From contig JAJNNQ010000002.1 of the NCBI GenBank assembly GCA_027886175.1, positions 5,336,001-5,400,000 of the forward strand: 64,000 nt of DNA. The letters are read 5' to 3'. The notes beneath the pieces are model-generated. The model saw nothing but the letters and a program-made list of their open reading frames with translations, was not told the DNA's origin and did no database searches. Of this stretch, positions 49,601 through 63,259 are shown piece by piece (position 1 is the first letter of the stretch; each line of letters opens with the position of its first letter). The translations under genes and the position numbers were made by a program. This DNA is from Phylloscopus collybita (lineage: Eukaryota; Chordata; Aves; Passeriformes; Phylloscopidae).

Positions 49601-52600
49601 TTGCACTGATATTTGATGATTTCTTATCATAACAGAAAGCACTTTGGTGTCATCTTTATTTTCCTAGAAGCTAAACCTTGCTCTTGGCGAAAACAGGTTG
49701 TAGGATCAAAAGATCTAGAAAACCAGCCTTGTTATTCTGTGTCTGCATTTTTTACCATTTTCAGGCTCTAATTCAGCTGTGCTGTACATGTAAAAGTGCA
49801 AATTCAGAAGGAATAGTTCAGAATTTTCTTCATGCACAGTGAGTTCATTTAAACACCTGTCTGCAGCACCGCCTGCTCTGGGTTCTAGCACTCCCTCCTA
49901 CTTTTCCCATAGTCCATGGCATCTGTGATCAATCCACGTGTGGAGCAACACTGTGTTGAGGAATGCACAGCCCAAACTGGAGTATGGTTTCAGTTCAAAA
50001 AATAAACCCAAAAATGTCCTTTTCTTGCCTTTGGGGTAGGATACCACACACACTCTGTCTTACCAGAAAAGGAAGTATTGGGAAATTTTGTTTCCTAGAA
50101 GAGCTATTAGAAGCAGCAATAAAACCCAAACCAACACAAAAAGAAAAGCCTGTTTTGTAACTTTGACACTGTTACGCTGCTCATTACTATTTGGTTCATA
50201 CCCAGTACAGCCATGAGGGTGGGTAAAGTGTCACCAAGACGGATGGATGCAACCTCTGTCCTTCATTCAGAGCAGGAAACCACTTGAGCTTCTTTACAAA
50301 ACAGAAGTGACTTCGACACAAAACACAGGCACGAGATCCCACCAGAGAAGAGCCATGAGGAGAGCTATGGAATTTGATCAGAATGAGAGACAGGGGTTTC
50401 CTTTCGGGGTGTCTGTACTCTGTGACAGTGGTCGGGAGTCACTGCCACCACATGTGAGCGTTGTGCAGAGAGGAGCAGAGCCGGCTCTCCCTGTGCCAGG
50501 AGGGATGCCAGGAGCAGTGCCCTGGTTCAGGAGCCATGCTGGACCTTGCAGCAGCTGCCCCCAGGTGAGTCTCCTTCAGGCTGTGCTGCCATGCTCGGTC
50601 ACAGGGGTGAATAACTGACATCAGTGTGAGTTGATCTGCAACCAGCAAAGACCTGAAAATGTCAGAAATTCCCATTTCCACCACTGAGAAAGGCTGATTT
50701 GCAACCGTGGCATGGTGAAAATCAGGCATATTAGGATTTCCCTTCTGAGTCCAGGGGGTTGTCACTGACTCCTCTGCCATGGGTGGAGATGGAACCTTTC
50801 CTGAGCATTTAGCAGCCAGCAGTGGATCACAGACACTCCCTGGCAGGCACTAGGCAGCTGAGCCCTGCCTGCCTCCAGCTACCACTGACTGCTCCTTGAT
50901 TTAACCACACCTGTGGGAGCGAAGGAAAGAGCTCAGCCAGTTGTTAGGATACTTATGGAATCCCACAGGACATTTCCACAAAATTGACAACTGTGCTAGT
51001 AAGTACTTTTTGTGTCTGCTCGAGGGACTGAAATGTCTAAGTTATTATCTGCAGCAGGGACTTCAGGCTTAATAGGCTCAGAGTGCTTGTGCAGGCCATA
51101 CAATCAATGGGAAGGGGCATGTAGTGTCAGCCTGCAAGATTTGTTGTGAACAGGATTGCAGAATAATCATATTTGGAATGCCTCCATGGATTTTAAAGAT
51201 GGTGAGCCCTTTCCTTTAACTGCATGGGCTATTCAAATTCCTGGCTCCACTGGCTTCTGTAACTTCATTGCCTATGCAACTGGTCTATAGCATTTGCTTA
51301 GGGGATTCATAAATTTTTTTTGAAGCATCATTTTTTTCTGATGGGTGAAAATACAAGCACCTGAATAATTTCACAAAATGTGATTTTATTATCAGAAAAG
51401 TGCCACTGATGCATATGGTAATTGAAATGCAAGCATGGCAGTAGTATCACTGCAGAGCCACTAAGTTAAGGCATTAAAATAAAAGATGAGGGGAAGTTTA
51501 GCCATGACCTTGTCAATGAATGCTCTTCATCATGGGCAAGATTGCTTAGCACCCATGGGGACAGGGTGGCCTCCCACCAGCTTCCTGCTTCCCAGAAGGG
51601 GTTGAATGGTCCTGTCCCACCTCCAGCTGTGACAGGAGCTTCCAGTGGCAGTGTGTCCACAAGGACATGCTCACAGGAATTCGGAGGATTACAACAGCAG
51701 CTCTGGTAGTGTCTCCTCTCCAGCCAGGTTTTCCTCTTCATGGTGGCTGCAGGCTGCTCCTGCAACCCCCTGACCTTTTGAGAGTGCGCTGGTTTTAGCT
51801 AAGCCATTCTTTGCTACTATGGGCACCTTTCTACAGGCTCTGGAGAGAAATGGAGCCCTTTGCCTGCCAACTTTTGATGACCTAATGGCTCTCCTGTTTC
51901 CAATACATCAGCAAAGCCTTGAGGAGTTTCCCAAACAGCTTTCCCTCTTCTCAACCCCTTCCCCTCTCACCTCGCTCCTCACAGAGATATTGGGATGGAG
52001 ACAGAACTGTCAGTGATGGAGCCTGAGATGTGCCTCAGAGACAGCACTGCCCACCAGAGCATGGTCTTCTTCATCAGTAGTGTGAGAGTGTGCAAATATT
52101 CTAAGTCAAAATTCCTACCCATCCCTTGACAGGAGATGTAGAGTCCATTCCTTGACCTCTGCCAAGCCGCCTTTGAGGCCCTGATTTCTCTCTGCCACTG
52201 CAGGAACCTCACAGCCTTGTTTGGCCTCTTTTTGGAGCAATGGCCTAAAATCTTGTCCTTCATATATTCAAAGCCCAAGATTTCTTCTCTTTCCTATCTC
52301 CCCCACGGCCAGGAGGTCTTTAGCACAGGCCCAGCGAAATGTATGAGAAAGAAACCTGGCAAAAGGTTTAAATTAACTCTAGTGGTTGTGCCAACTCCTG
52401 CAGGAGGAGAGTGCCAAGATCCAAACATGGCTGTTCACCAGCATTTGGCAAGGCGGTGACATCTTGTCTCCGCTATCCTGGAGCACCGAGGCCCACACAG
52501 GTACAAGGACCAGCTGGCTGGGGCACGGAGCAAAGCAGGGTGGGAAAGCACAGGAAAGAGTGCCAGACTTTTCCCAAAATGAAGTCACAGCCCTGTTTCT

Positions 52601-55600
52601 TCAAAATCATCTACTCAAATGTGACATTACTCCTGATTGCCAACAGAATCAAGCCTCCACAGCTACTTACCAATTACACTGCTGTGTCACACGGGTTCAA
52701 GCTTCCCTGTCTGGGTAGCCCAGTAATAAAGAGTGCACATAAACCCTCAGCAAAGGAGAGAACGACTCACTTTCAGTGAAGCTTGCTCCTGCCACAGAAA
52801 GCTGCAAGAGTGCTCTGGAGCTAAGTGCTGACTGTTGGGAAGGTGCCTAGAGCTGGAGGGAAAAAAACCCCAACATAAAATAGGAAGTCTGTTTTTACAT
52901 TTAATTCCTCCTTGGTCCAGAGCAGTTTTATATTTTCATTATAAATAAGCTATAAAGCATCTACATAGTGGAATCCACATTCCCAAATGGGAACAACCTA
53001 CAGGTCCACTCTAGTCAACCTTCTCTTTGAAAGTATTTCCATGCTAGACAGGTCTGTGAACAGTTCATGCACCCTTGTCATGCTCCATGTTATTCATAGC
53101 CCAGTGTCACTCTGCTGTCTTCTCTTGCACACAGGGATGGCCAGACTTTTAATTTCAAAGACTGCTGCAGGGCATCAGTTTTCTACCCATATCATGCACA
53201 TGCATTGTACTCGTGCTCCTTTACCTGTCTGAAATTTTTTTCCATTGCCAAAGTCTTCGAAGTCCTTCCAGTGCCTCCCCTTTTTTACAAATGCAGGGAT
53301 CTTGTGCTACTCTGTAGTTGTTGGACACGTGGCACATGTCTGCAGCTTTTACACAGGTGAGAATTCACTGCAAAAAGCTGGAGTTTGGTGCTGTGTAACA
53401 GCTTTATCCTGAGGTGGGTGTTAAGTTTGGCATATCAAAAGCACATTTGAACAAAGAGGTTCAAGAGACATTTTATTAGAGCAGCCACAGAAAAGTAAAA
53501 AGTCATGTTCCTCTTCAGACACAGTCCAAGGCTTCTATACAGCTGCCATCAAAGTGAGATTTTTTTCTTCCTCTGTCCATTACTCTCCAGCAAAAATACA
53601 ACTGCAGGTATGTTTCCATGGGAGAACATTTATCTTCTGCCATTTCCAAACTCCAGGGAAAGTTAAGTTTCTGAGATTAGTTATATAAGAAAAAGGAAAC
53701 TTGAATGTTATGTGCAAGTGCAGGCTTAAACCAAGCAAACTGTTATTTGTATTTTATTTGCTCTATAAAAAGTCTAGGAATACAAAGAACTTTTAACTGA
53801 ATATAAAACTCAACATTTTCTTTCCAGGTGTCCATAGAAATACTAGTTTAGTAGTAAATAAATATAAAACCTGCAAAAACCTTAATTTGGTTTTGCTAAG
53901 AAGCCCTCTTGTTATGAAAAGGATGGGGGAAGTGAGAACTAGTTCCTCTTTATTTCAGGCTTGCTGCTTTAATTCCATGTTGCATATGAAACAACAAACA
54001 AAATTCTGAGGAATGTAAGAAGTTCCTGTGCCTACAAAAGCCTTAATAATACCACCCTGAGCTGAAGAACAATGGCACTGACATGAAAGGATTTTCATTT
54101 CTAAGAAATACCTGGCTAAATCAGAGTTCAGAAATACATATATTCCATGCTCTTCCGCAGGGCTGATTTAGCACAGACCTACTAACCCAAAATGTGCTTC
54201 CTCCCTGGGAGACTGAGCTGCAGCAGCTCAGGGCACCCCAGGTGAGACAGGGGGCTGGAGACAGGGTGGTACCTCAGGTCTAGGTGAAAGAGGAGGATCT
54301 GCATTAAACTGAGTATTTCAGGTTTAATGCTACATTTCACACACTGTTCCTGGCTCACAAGGATGGACTGCAGTCTCCACTAACCACAACTGGTACAAAA
54401 TTTTGAGAAATTTTTCCATTTAAAAAATGGCAAACCCCATGTTTAGTACCCACAGAGCATTAAGGTACAAACAAAATTGCTGCTTCCCGTGTTCTTTATC
54501 ACTGCATCTTTCTGAGACTTGTATCCTAAAGGTTCATTTTTCCAAATGGCATAATTTTGGCACAGGATGAGGTCAGTGAATTCCCAGATTATGTACTTCC
54601 TATCTCTCCTGCAGCATTACAGGGATATGCAGATGCTCAGCACCTCAGAAATCCAGGCTTGCTATACAGCTAAAACAAATGTGCAGAGCATGAATATTAC
54701 AATTACCAGAGAATGAAAAAAACCTGTCTGCATTCAAAGTAAAAATAAAACTGAGAAATTTCAAAATTTCCTGAGGTGCTCTTTTTGATCAACTAGAACT
54801 TTGGCTTCATTTCAATTTAGGCATTTCTTTTATAGTACAATGCAAAATACAAACTACATTGTGAATAATATAAAGGGGTTTTTTTTCCAGATGGGAATGC
54901 CAGAACATATCCATTATTTTTTTTTCTCAAGCATATTCTTTAGCAAGTATGATTTTATGAAGAAGTTAATCATCAGTGGAGCTATGTTCTCCAATGGAAA
55001 AGGGGGCTGTCTGGTTTTGATTTTTTTTTTCTAGTAGAAATTACGTAGTCCTAGAATTTTCAGATCTTAAAGTTCTCTAGTTCTACTTGAAATTTCCCAT
55101 TCTTTTTTGCAAAAAAATTCAGCAATGCCCTTCATCATAATTCACAGTGGAAGTGTCTACTCATGGTAAGCTTGGGTCCACTTTAGACTGAATGGTTGCT
55201 ATACATTTTTTCATGGATTTGTGTACTTATGCAGGTTTTGAAATAAAACACATATTGGTGCTGATGGATGAGAAAGCAGAAATGAAGTGACATTCTATAA
55301 AATCATCAGCTCTGGGGAGATGTTGAAAAGGCAAAGTTTGCTCGTGTGTCAGAGTAAAAGAACTGATGGAGTGAAGAAGTGATAAGATGGAAGGTTTAAA
55401 ATGAGAAGGGAAAAAAGGAAGTTTTCCCACAGAAAGAATAATTAAACTGAATTCATTGTGAACAGACAGAGTGGAACTCAAGAGGGTAACTGAACTATAC
55501 ACAGCTGGGATTCCAGACACACATTCAGCTTGAAAAAACTGCTTCAGAAGTCAGGAAATTCAAAGGTAAGTGTCTCACAACAGAGTTTTTTAGGCATCTT

Positions 55601-56246
55601 CCTCAAAAAGATACTGAGCTAGATACTTCTTCTTAATATGCATTTTTGTTATTAATCTCTTCAATCTGAACTATAAAACGTGCTGTGCAACATGACTGAA
55701 CAAACATGGCTGTGGCAAGTATTTCCCCCTTGTTTGAGTAATTTGAATTTGTAAGCTAATGTAAGTTTTTGTATTAAATAATGTACTGTGTGCAATTTTC
55801 TTTCTTGTAAAGCACTTTGAAGCTTTCAAAGGGCACTCTAGGTTCATAAATAATGTGGTGTTCTTTGCCAGAACTGTAGGGCATTTCTCATAAGTTCTGA
55901 ATCTTCTTTGCCAGAATTGCAACATGGTACATGCCAAATCCTGCACACAAACGTTCTACATGTGACAAACACATATTGGTAAAGACCAGAGGCATGGCAT
56001 TCCTGGTTTTCTTAGAGAGAGTGGGGAAGGGAAAGAAGTGGGAAGGAATAATGAGAGAGGGCAGAGAAAAAAGTTTGTGCATCATTTTAAAAATGGTAAA
56101 CAACAAAAGGAGCCCTCCACTCCCAAAACAACGCGTAACTTGCACTTAATTATTTTCAAAAATTAAACTGTTTGCTGCATGCAGCACAAACTCACAGCTA
56201 CCCTGAGCTGGGTCTCTACTTTTCCTTCAGTTATGGAAATCAGGCC

Positions 56247-56252
56247 TTTATT
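56247..56252 (-). terminator. XRCC2: candidate XRCC2 polyadenylation signal AATAAA
   Basis: TTTATT on the plus strand is the first canonical AATAAA on the minus strand downstream of the XRCC2 stop, about 660 nt into the putative 3' UTR. An ATTAAA variant at 56661-56656, about 255 nt after the stop, is an alternative. Confidence 0.3.
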
Positions 56253-56915
56253 TCTTAAATAGCTGAAGATTCTTCAATGCCAGATGTTTGTAAGGGTCAG
56301 AACACCTGCAATCCCTGCTCCTCTGAGCACTCACTAATGTAAACGGAGAGGCTGAGAGCCAGGAGAAGCAGCAACAGTCAGGATCACCACTATTTAACAG
56401 GCTGTGAAAATGAATCCTCTTCTTCAGGCAAAATCAGCATTTCTTATGCCCAAAGCTAAGAGGGAATAAACCAAGGCCATTGTTTTTATAAACAATGAAC
56501 TCTGTTCAGTGAACTCTGGCCTCTTTGCAACCTCTGCCACAGACAAGTAGGCTCCTACTTCTGGACTTGGAAGAAAAGGAGTGTAAAGCAGCAAGGCCCA
56601 GAAATTCCAACAGGCATTTGGCCACATAGGTCAGATTGATGAAGGATACCAGGACTTTAATGTGTCTTTGGTTACCATTTTCTTGATTAAGCACAAACAA
56701 GTAATGTCAACATTCCTCTACAGTTTGAACTGCATTGCTGAAATAATTCAAAAATTTTACTATTCCCTGCCCTTCACTGAATTTCAAGAAAATGGTGATA
56801 ACAGTTATTAATCACCCAGCAACAACTAGCTAGTTGAAAAGTTACTAAAAGCTACTTAGACCTAATTAGGCCTTAAGCACCAGGATTTGATAAACATTTA
56901 CAAAATAAATTGATG

Positions 56916-57631
56916 TTAAAACTGAACTCCACATTCTGCAACAGTAAATGAACGTTTTACTACCTGGTGCCTTTTGAGGTGGCAAGAAACTACAGTAAAA
57001 CCTTTGCTGTTGCCAGAATTAGACTGCTTAGAGAAAAATATCCTGTGGGTTACCATTTGCTGCCATGATTTACAGAGATACGGTCTGTAGTCTGTATCAG
57101 TTTCATGTGGAAGTTTTAAAGGTAAAAAGCTTTCTGCAGAATTTGCAGATTTCTGCATTAGTGTCTGTGTTGTTGCAAAGAGGATCAAGTGGTGCTGAGT
57201 CACAAGCTTTTCAAGGAAGTTAGCACATTTCTTCAGGTTCATCTCCTGCAAGGTGAGACTCTCCCCTCCGTTGCTTCTGTCTATCCAATAAAAAGCTGAT
57301 AAGCTGTCTAAAAGCAAAACACAGAGCGAGGGGTGAGCGCAGAAAAGGTTTTCTAGAGAGTAGAGAGTGAGGAGTAACTGAGTGCTACTACTGCAGCTCA
57401 CAAGGAAAAGCCTTCCCAGGCACTGCTTTATCGTTTCTTCCGTCCCTTGCACCAGCCTGTTCTCAAGAATGGTGACCAGGCGGAGCATGTCGAAATGGTA
57501 ATCTGTGTCAACAAACATGACTCCTACTTCCAGTCCTCCTCCTGCTTTGGGAAGGATGCAGCGGGCTAGAAGGTGATAGAGCATTTCTGTTTTTCCCGTC
57601 CCTTCCGGGCCATGGAATTCAATGACATCTC
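56916..57631 (-). CDS. XRCC2: XRCC2 RAD51-paralog DNA repair protein, exon 3 (last exon)
   Basis: XRCC2 is a nuclear RAD51 paralog that acts in homologous recombination within the RAD51B-RAD51C-RAD51D-XRCC2 (BCDX2) complex. This exon encodes about residues 41-278, using 13 residues for the unseen exon 1; human is 280. The acceptor reads TTTTGAACAG just before GAGATGTC. The frame continues with the Walker A motif GPEGTGKT (residues 48-55, Lys54) and then [30 protein letters not shown] and [13 protein letters not shown] follow. The Walker B strand [13 protein letters not shown] places its Asp at residue 149, and [10 protein letters not shown] and [12 protein letters not shown] come next. It ends VAECGVQF with TAA at 56918-56916, one residue shorter at the tail than the human GVEFC. 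No frameshift or internal stop is present, so it looks intact. Confidence 0.97.
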
Positions 57632-60600
57632 CTGTTCAAAAACAAAGCAGCACGTTGTCAGGTAAGAGCATTTATAGCCCAGAGTTGGTTTTCAGTGTTT
57701 TCTAAACCAATACTCACTATTCCACAAATTGGGAAATGCATTTTATTTGACATTCATAAAGCTGTTTAAATCCTGGTTACAATCTACCAAAAGATATTTC
57801 AGTTTTCAAGAAAGGCCTCTAAAGTGAAGTTAATCAACTATGAACAGAAGTTGAAAACCTCTGCCAGCACTATCAAAGAGACTTCCATCAATAGAAGGTT
57901 GGCAACTGGATTTCATCTGTATCATTACAGGCAGATGAAGGCAGAAGAGGAAGCTGCTGCACAGAAGTGGCTAAGAAACTATCTACACCATGCACATACA
58001 ATTAAGAAATTACAAAGTAGAGGACAAAACAAAAAATATCTGACATATTAGAGATAATTTCACATGCTGCATGTCGCAAGATTCCTACAGGAATCTGTGA
58101 CTGGTGAAGAGAATACCAGTAAGTTTATTTGGCACTTATATTCTACTGTGGTAACAATAATGTGAAACTGCTTCTTCTGACAAGGGAGACTCAGGGATTC
58201 CTTCAACTCCAGGCAATGCCTCTGTCTGAAGCAAAGGATCTCTGTTCATAAAAGGATTCAGCCTAATTACCTCATCCATGTGGGTCATAAAATACATACC
58301 ATAAAAATTTAAAATGTTAATTAAAAACAGCATTACGCTTCATTAGGAAACCAGTTCTTTTGTTGGATGTGAATACAAGATACTCTAAAGCCTTATCCAA
58401 AGTCTTCTGATGTCTTGTATCAGAGCAAGACTCTAGAAAAAGTTTATTTATTAGCTGCTTTTTATAAATTTCTAATTTTGGGAACTGGATTATTTATTTA
58501 TGACATTTTGGATTTTATAGGCAGAAGGGTAACTACATGCAGTAAGGAGAATCACACAACTGTAATTGCAGGAAGGTGAGAGATTTCCAAGGCCTTGGCA
58601 AGTGCAAATGGCATAACAGCTTTCCATAGGGGGATGCGAGAGTAGAGAATTAACTGTGACTTTCCTTAAACAAGTTTGTGCCTGCCTGAGTTAACAGGGT
58701 TTTTCAAGGCACTGCTCAACTTCCAGAGATGTCCTCATTCACAAGTGCCTACGTCAAGATGCAGTTTGGGATGAGGGGAGGAGGATGGTAGGGAAGAAAC
58801 CAACCTCTTCTCCCTTTGCAAGTGTTAAAAGCAATTTACACCTGTGACATGTCTGTCCGTTTCAGTGACACCCTGAAATACCATTTCTATGAATTTCTGA
58901 TACTTTGAAATTTATTAAAAAGCTTGATTGCCTCCCTTACTAAGCTGTTCTGAATGGCTCCCTCACTTCTGAGATGAAAGAAAACTGCACTTCCTGGGAC
59001 ATAATAAGTGTTTATTTTCTCTTCCTGTCCAGAGGTCACAGTGCCCAACTGTGACACTTGCAGCCAGTGGCTCTGCTGTCACACAGCCTGTGCCAGAGAC
59101 AAAACCACACCCTGGCAGGGTGAGATACCAGCTTGGAAGAACTCCTCCTAAAAGTGCTGGGTAGGTCATTCCCTCATATTTTGTCTTTTGAAATATTTTA
59201 GAACAATTGCGTAAGGCAGCTCTTGATAAGGAACAAAGTGTATCTTTTGCCACTGGCTGCGGCACAGAACTTCTGCCATCCTGACTGGCATTTCTGAATC
59301 CAGACCAATAACTGAGTGGGGCCAACAGGCAATAGACTGCTTCACCTGCCTTTACAGCAAAATGCGACCTGCTGGATTCAGAAATTATTCTGGGAAATAA
59401 ATGCTTCACTTTTTCATTTGAAGACATTCTAGTAGGATGTCGGTGTGCTACAGAATGACACTGGATGAGTTTGGTTTTTTTTTAATTGGCAGAACTAATA
59501 AAACTTATTTAAGTAAAAATTCTAAGTGCAATGACCAAAATCATTCTCAGAGGTGGTGGTGGTTTATAAATGTGAACAGCAAGACAGCCAAGCACCCCTT
59601 AAAGTTTGTTCAACACTGCTGAAAGAGATACACAGCTGCCTTGTAGCTTGACCAAGACACTTGAGTTACTCTGAAAACAGTAACAGCCTGGACTGCAAGA
59701 AAACCTCAAGAGAGCTGGGGATTTCTGTGCCTTCCTGATTATCCAAGAGGCTGCCCACAAGAAGAACGGGTGCAAAACAGGAGCCATTTATAGCAACATC
59801 TATAAATGTAGGGTTTCATTGAATTAGCAACCAGGCTGTTACAGTAAGATAAGAGGGGAAATTCATTTCTCTGGATCAGAGAGGACAAACCATGACACAG
59901 CAAAGGAGGAAGTGAGGCCAGCAACGTTTTCAAGAAGCCTCTGACATGCTGACAATAGGTCACAGAAGAAGCTGAGTGATCAGGACTAGCATCATCCATT
60001 AATGTCAAAACAACTTTGAAAGGAGGATTAGTAAAAAGATACTGTCACAGGCTGAGAACAGGCTGAGGCAGAGCAGGAACAGCACTTTAACATGGAAGAA
60101 AATTAATGGGAATTTTTTCTATTAGAATTGGTGTTGGCAGACATTAAACATATCGGTAGATGAATGTTCCATTAGCTTGGCAAAACATGTAGAAGACAAA
60201 CTAATTGGGTTAATAAAGACTTAAGTTTGTGAAGATTTAACAGATGGAGATGGATGAGCAGACTGATTTCACGTGAAATTCAGCACTGGTGAATTCAAGA
60301 GTTAGGTTTTAAGGAGTCCCCCAACACATTGCCTGGCTCAGGGCAGCCTGAACTGGCCCACTATGGGCAGATGAAAGAGAACTATAGTCCACTCCTATGA
60401 ATGGGCATGCAGGTTAAACAAAATGATGCTGAAGAAATGTAAATATTTATGTAAGATTAATATATTTTAAACTGAAACACTGTGCTCCGTCCTGGTCATC
60501 ACTTTGGTGTTATGTCTTGAGTGAGAAGAGCCTCATTTTTGTCTGAAATCAATCCACCAACAAATGCTGGTTAAACTATTTTCTGACACTGCAGATACAA

Positions 60601-63177
60601 ACACACTGTTGGAATACTCAGCAATAACTTTGTGTGTTTCACATTGCAGGCTACCTTGAAGTTTCTGGGCTGGTAATTTACAGCACTGTGCAGAAGCTGT
60701 CACTAATATTTATACCATTTGTAAGTGAAGTAGAAAGGCCTAGTATTTATTATTCCAAGTTAATGTTGGGTGTCATGCAATTGGTAAACATCAGAGCCTT
60801 ACACTGACACCCACACCTTCATGCCAGTGGCACGGAGGAAATATGACTGGCAATAGTGGAAGATCATTTAATGCTTGTGTCACTTTTGCTCCATTCCAGA
60901 AGAGCTTAAATGGTATGTAATTAATGTACTTATGTGCTCTTAAATATGCAAGTCCATCATAATTAGAAGCAGTGGTTAGAGTATCACATTAATACCTATA
61001 TTACCTGTCCCTATTTTACAGTACCCTGACATGCAAGTTATGAACACTTTAATAAAATGTAACCTTTGGATAGTTTATTGAAACTTCCTATATTTGTTCG
61101 GTTCAAATTCCACCAGCAAAAAAAGAATAATTTAGGTCTTTGCATTGCTTTAATCACAGCATTTTAGATGAAGAGCTGTTCAGTATGGGCTTCATGGGCA
61201 ACATATTAGAGAATTCCACAGTGACACACTAAAAGTCAAGTTCATGACAAATGGAGAGGTAGGCCTTCAACAGGGATTTAAGACTGAATAATGAGAACAC
61301 ACATCAAAATAATACATGGGCTCACATGAATACTGTGGTATTAAAAGACAAAGCAAAAATGTAATAAAAGGTGAAGTCCATTTATATATATACAGCTAAA
61401 GAGCTGTGCTAATATTTTAGGCAACTTCATTAATGTCAGCCACAAAGCATGACCAATACAGGTAATAATTGATACCATTTGTTGGAAGCAGAAGAAAAAT
61501 ACAAGTCTTCAAAAGCTCAATGACTCTGTTGGCACAGAGAAACCAGTGATGAATTTTAGAAGGTTTCCAGCCGTCTTAGAACTGAAGTTCTGTAAGAGTC
61601 CTCAGACAGACATGAACAACCTATAAAGCTTTAAGAGCAAAGCAGATAATTTGACATGAAATCATGTAACACTATGGACGGCAGCGAGGGGAGTTAGTAA
61701 TCCCCACAAAAAGGTCTTAAAATCTGTTTGACAAGTACATAACCAGTCCAGTCTCAAACATTTGTTTGTTGTGTGTAAAGCTGACTAAAAAATATCAAAC
61801 ATACAGACTGAAAAATAGTGTAATACTTATGTTTTGAAAAAATACAGTAACATCTTCTAAAAAAAAATAAGAATTTGAGAGCCTTGTGAAGCATACACCA
61901 ATTTTACTCCTGGCCCTTAATTCTTCTTGTGAGTAACACAGTAGTTCAGAAATGAGAGTATTTAAATATTCTTCTGTGCTCTACTTGCACTGGCTTAGCA
62001 GTATTTCCCTGCCCTTTATCATTGTTATGTCACATTGGAAACTTTCAGGGCAGGAATCATGTACTGCTAGAGCCCACATGTGTTCTCTAGTGCTGCAAAA
62101 CAACACACAAAGGGTCTCACAGTGACTGTGTTTGAAGACTAACCATCATCTCTCATCCAATTATCCTGATTCTTTTAATTGCTTTTTCTGCTCTTTCTTC
62201 TGAACCTTCCATATTTGTGGGAATTCAAACTGCAGACAAGTGTGCTGCTAACCACTGAAGCCACATACTTGCCCTATGAAATCCACTCCCTCATACACAA
62301 ATTCCACAACAGTAGTACCTCACCACTGACCCTGACAGTTTGCCACTCGTATGCCTTTTTTCATATATGTTTTTAGTCTTGTGTAATCAGAGTTGTCTCT
62401 TCCATTGTGAAATTCATGAAATTTCACACAATCTGGAAAATCAGTCTGACTTCCTGAATAGTGTGTTAATTTCTGTTTAGTTCACTATTTTCTTTCATTA
62501 AAATATCCAACCTTGATCTTGGTGTCATTGAAAGGTTACCCCATTTCTCCAATCTGAAATTCTGGTTCATTCACTGAAGGTCTCTATGAACTATGTTGAT
62601 CCTGACATTGTGAACTCATTCAACTAATTAGTACCTATGTCCATAATGGAATTGTTTATGAAGTTCTATCTAAGCATACTTAGGATTTTTCAGGTCAAGA
62701 CTGAATTATGATTTGGCTTCATTGAAAAATACTGTTTGCTCATGCCCCTTATCCTAACATACCCAGACAACTCTGTATCACTGAACTCTTTGCTATTTAT
62801 TGAACCTCATGTTCTTTGCAAATTTCTGCAGTTCTGACTTTGTGGTGGTTGTCTAGACCACTGATTTAAAAAAACAAACAAAGAGGTTTAATGACAGACT
62901 CTAGAATAAATTGCTGGAAAACTACTGACACTGACCAACGTGCTTGGTATTTACTCACCTACACCTGTGTTTTGATATGCATAAAGTAGATTTTAAGGGC
63001 TATTTAATAATGTTTGGAAGGGTGACTTTGCATTACTCCATTTTATCTAGCTTGCATTGAACTATATCAACAATTAAAATTCTGATCTAGGGCAAAATAA
63101 TTTACTTATATGCTTATCTCTGAGAACACTTTTACATGAACATTTTTCCATAAATGGGATAAAGACACATTTTTTAC
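57632..63177 (-). other. XRCC2: XRCC2 intron 2
   Basis: A 5.5-kb intron bounded by a CATG/GTAAAA donor (starting at 63177) and a TTTGAACAG acceptor (ending at 57632). It is AT-rich. I saw no further exon, RNA gene or recognisable mobile element, although diverged repeats could be present. Confidence 0.9.
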
Positions 63178-63259
63178 CATGAACAGGAGATCCTTCCTCA
63201 GCAAACAGATAAGGTTCGAGATTCTTCAGAGAACTTCTGCCCTCCAGTCGTGCAAGCAG
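63178..63259 (-). CDS. XRCC2: XRCC2 exon 2
   Basis: An 82-bp exon, the same length as I recall for human exon 2. It follows a TTTAAAAG acceptor and ends CATG at the GTAAAA donor. It encodes [19 protein letters not shown] and AEEGSPVH plus the first base of the Gly41 codon, which joins in phase to exon 3. This is the N-terminal linker preceding the ATPase core; it corresponds to about residues 14-40. The donor is weak at +5 (A instead of G). Exon 1, about 13 codons, is expected further right, outside the window. Confidence 0.96.

Larger units (their letters stand above)
17651..56246. other. intergenic region between KMT2C and XRCC2
   Basis: About 39 kb containing no recognisable protein-coding gene on either strand. 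Frames of 60-200 codons occur but lack recognisable domains, and many overlap repeats or GC-rich patches. Listed separately are the 51-bp minisatellite at 18.6 kb, 17-, 19- and ~60-bp tandem repeats, an LTR-like segment near 34.1 kb, CR1 copies near 36.1, 40.6 and 41.9 kb, and short regulatory candidates. Other homopolymer runs are T-rich stretches near 21.72-21.75, 36.18, 44.36 and 45.13 kb. Outside these items I see only diverged or unique AT-rich sequence. Long non-coding RNAs cannot be excluded from sequence alone. Confidence 0.7.
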
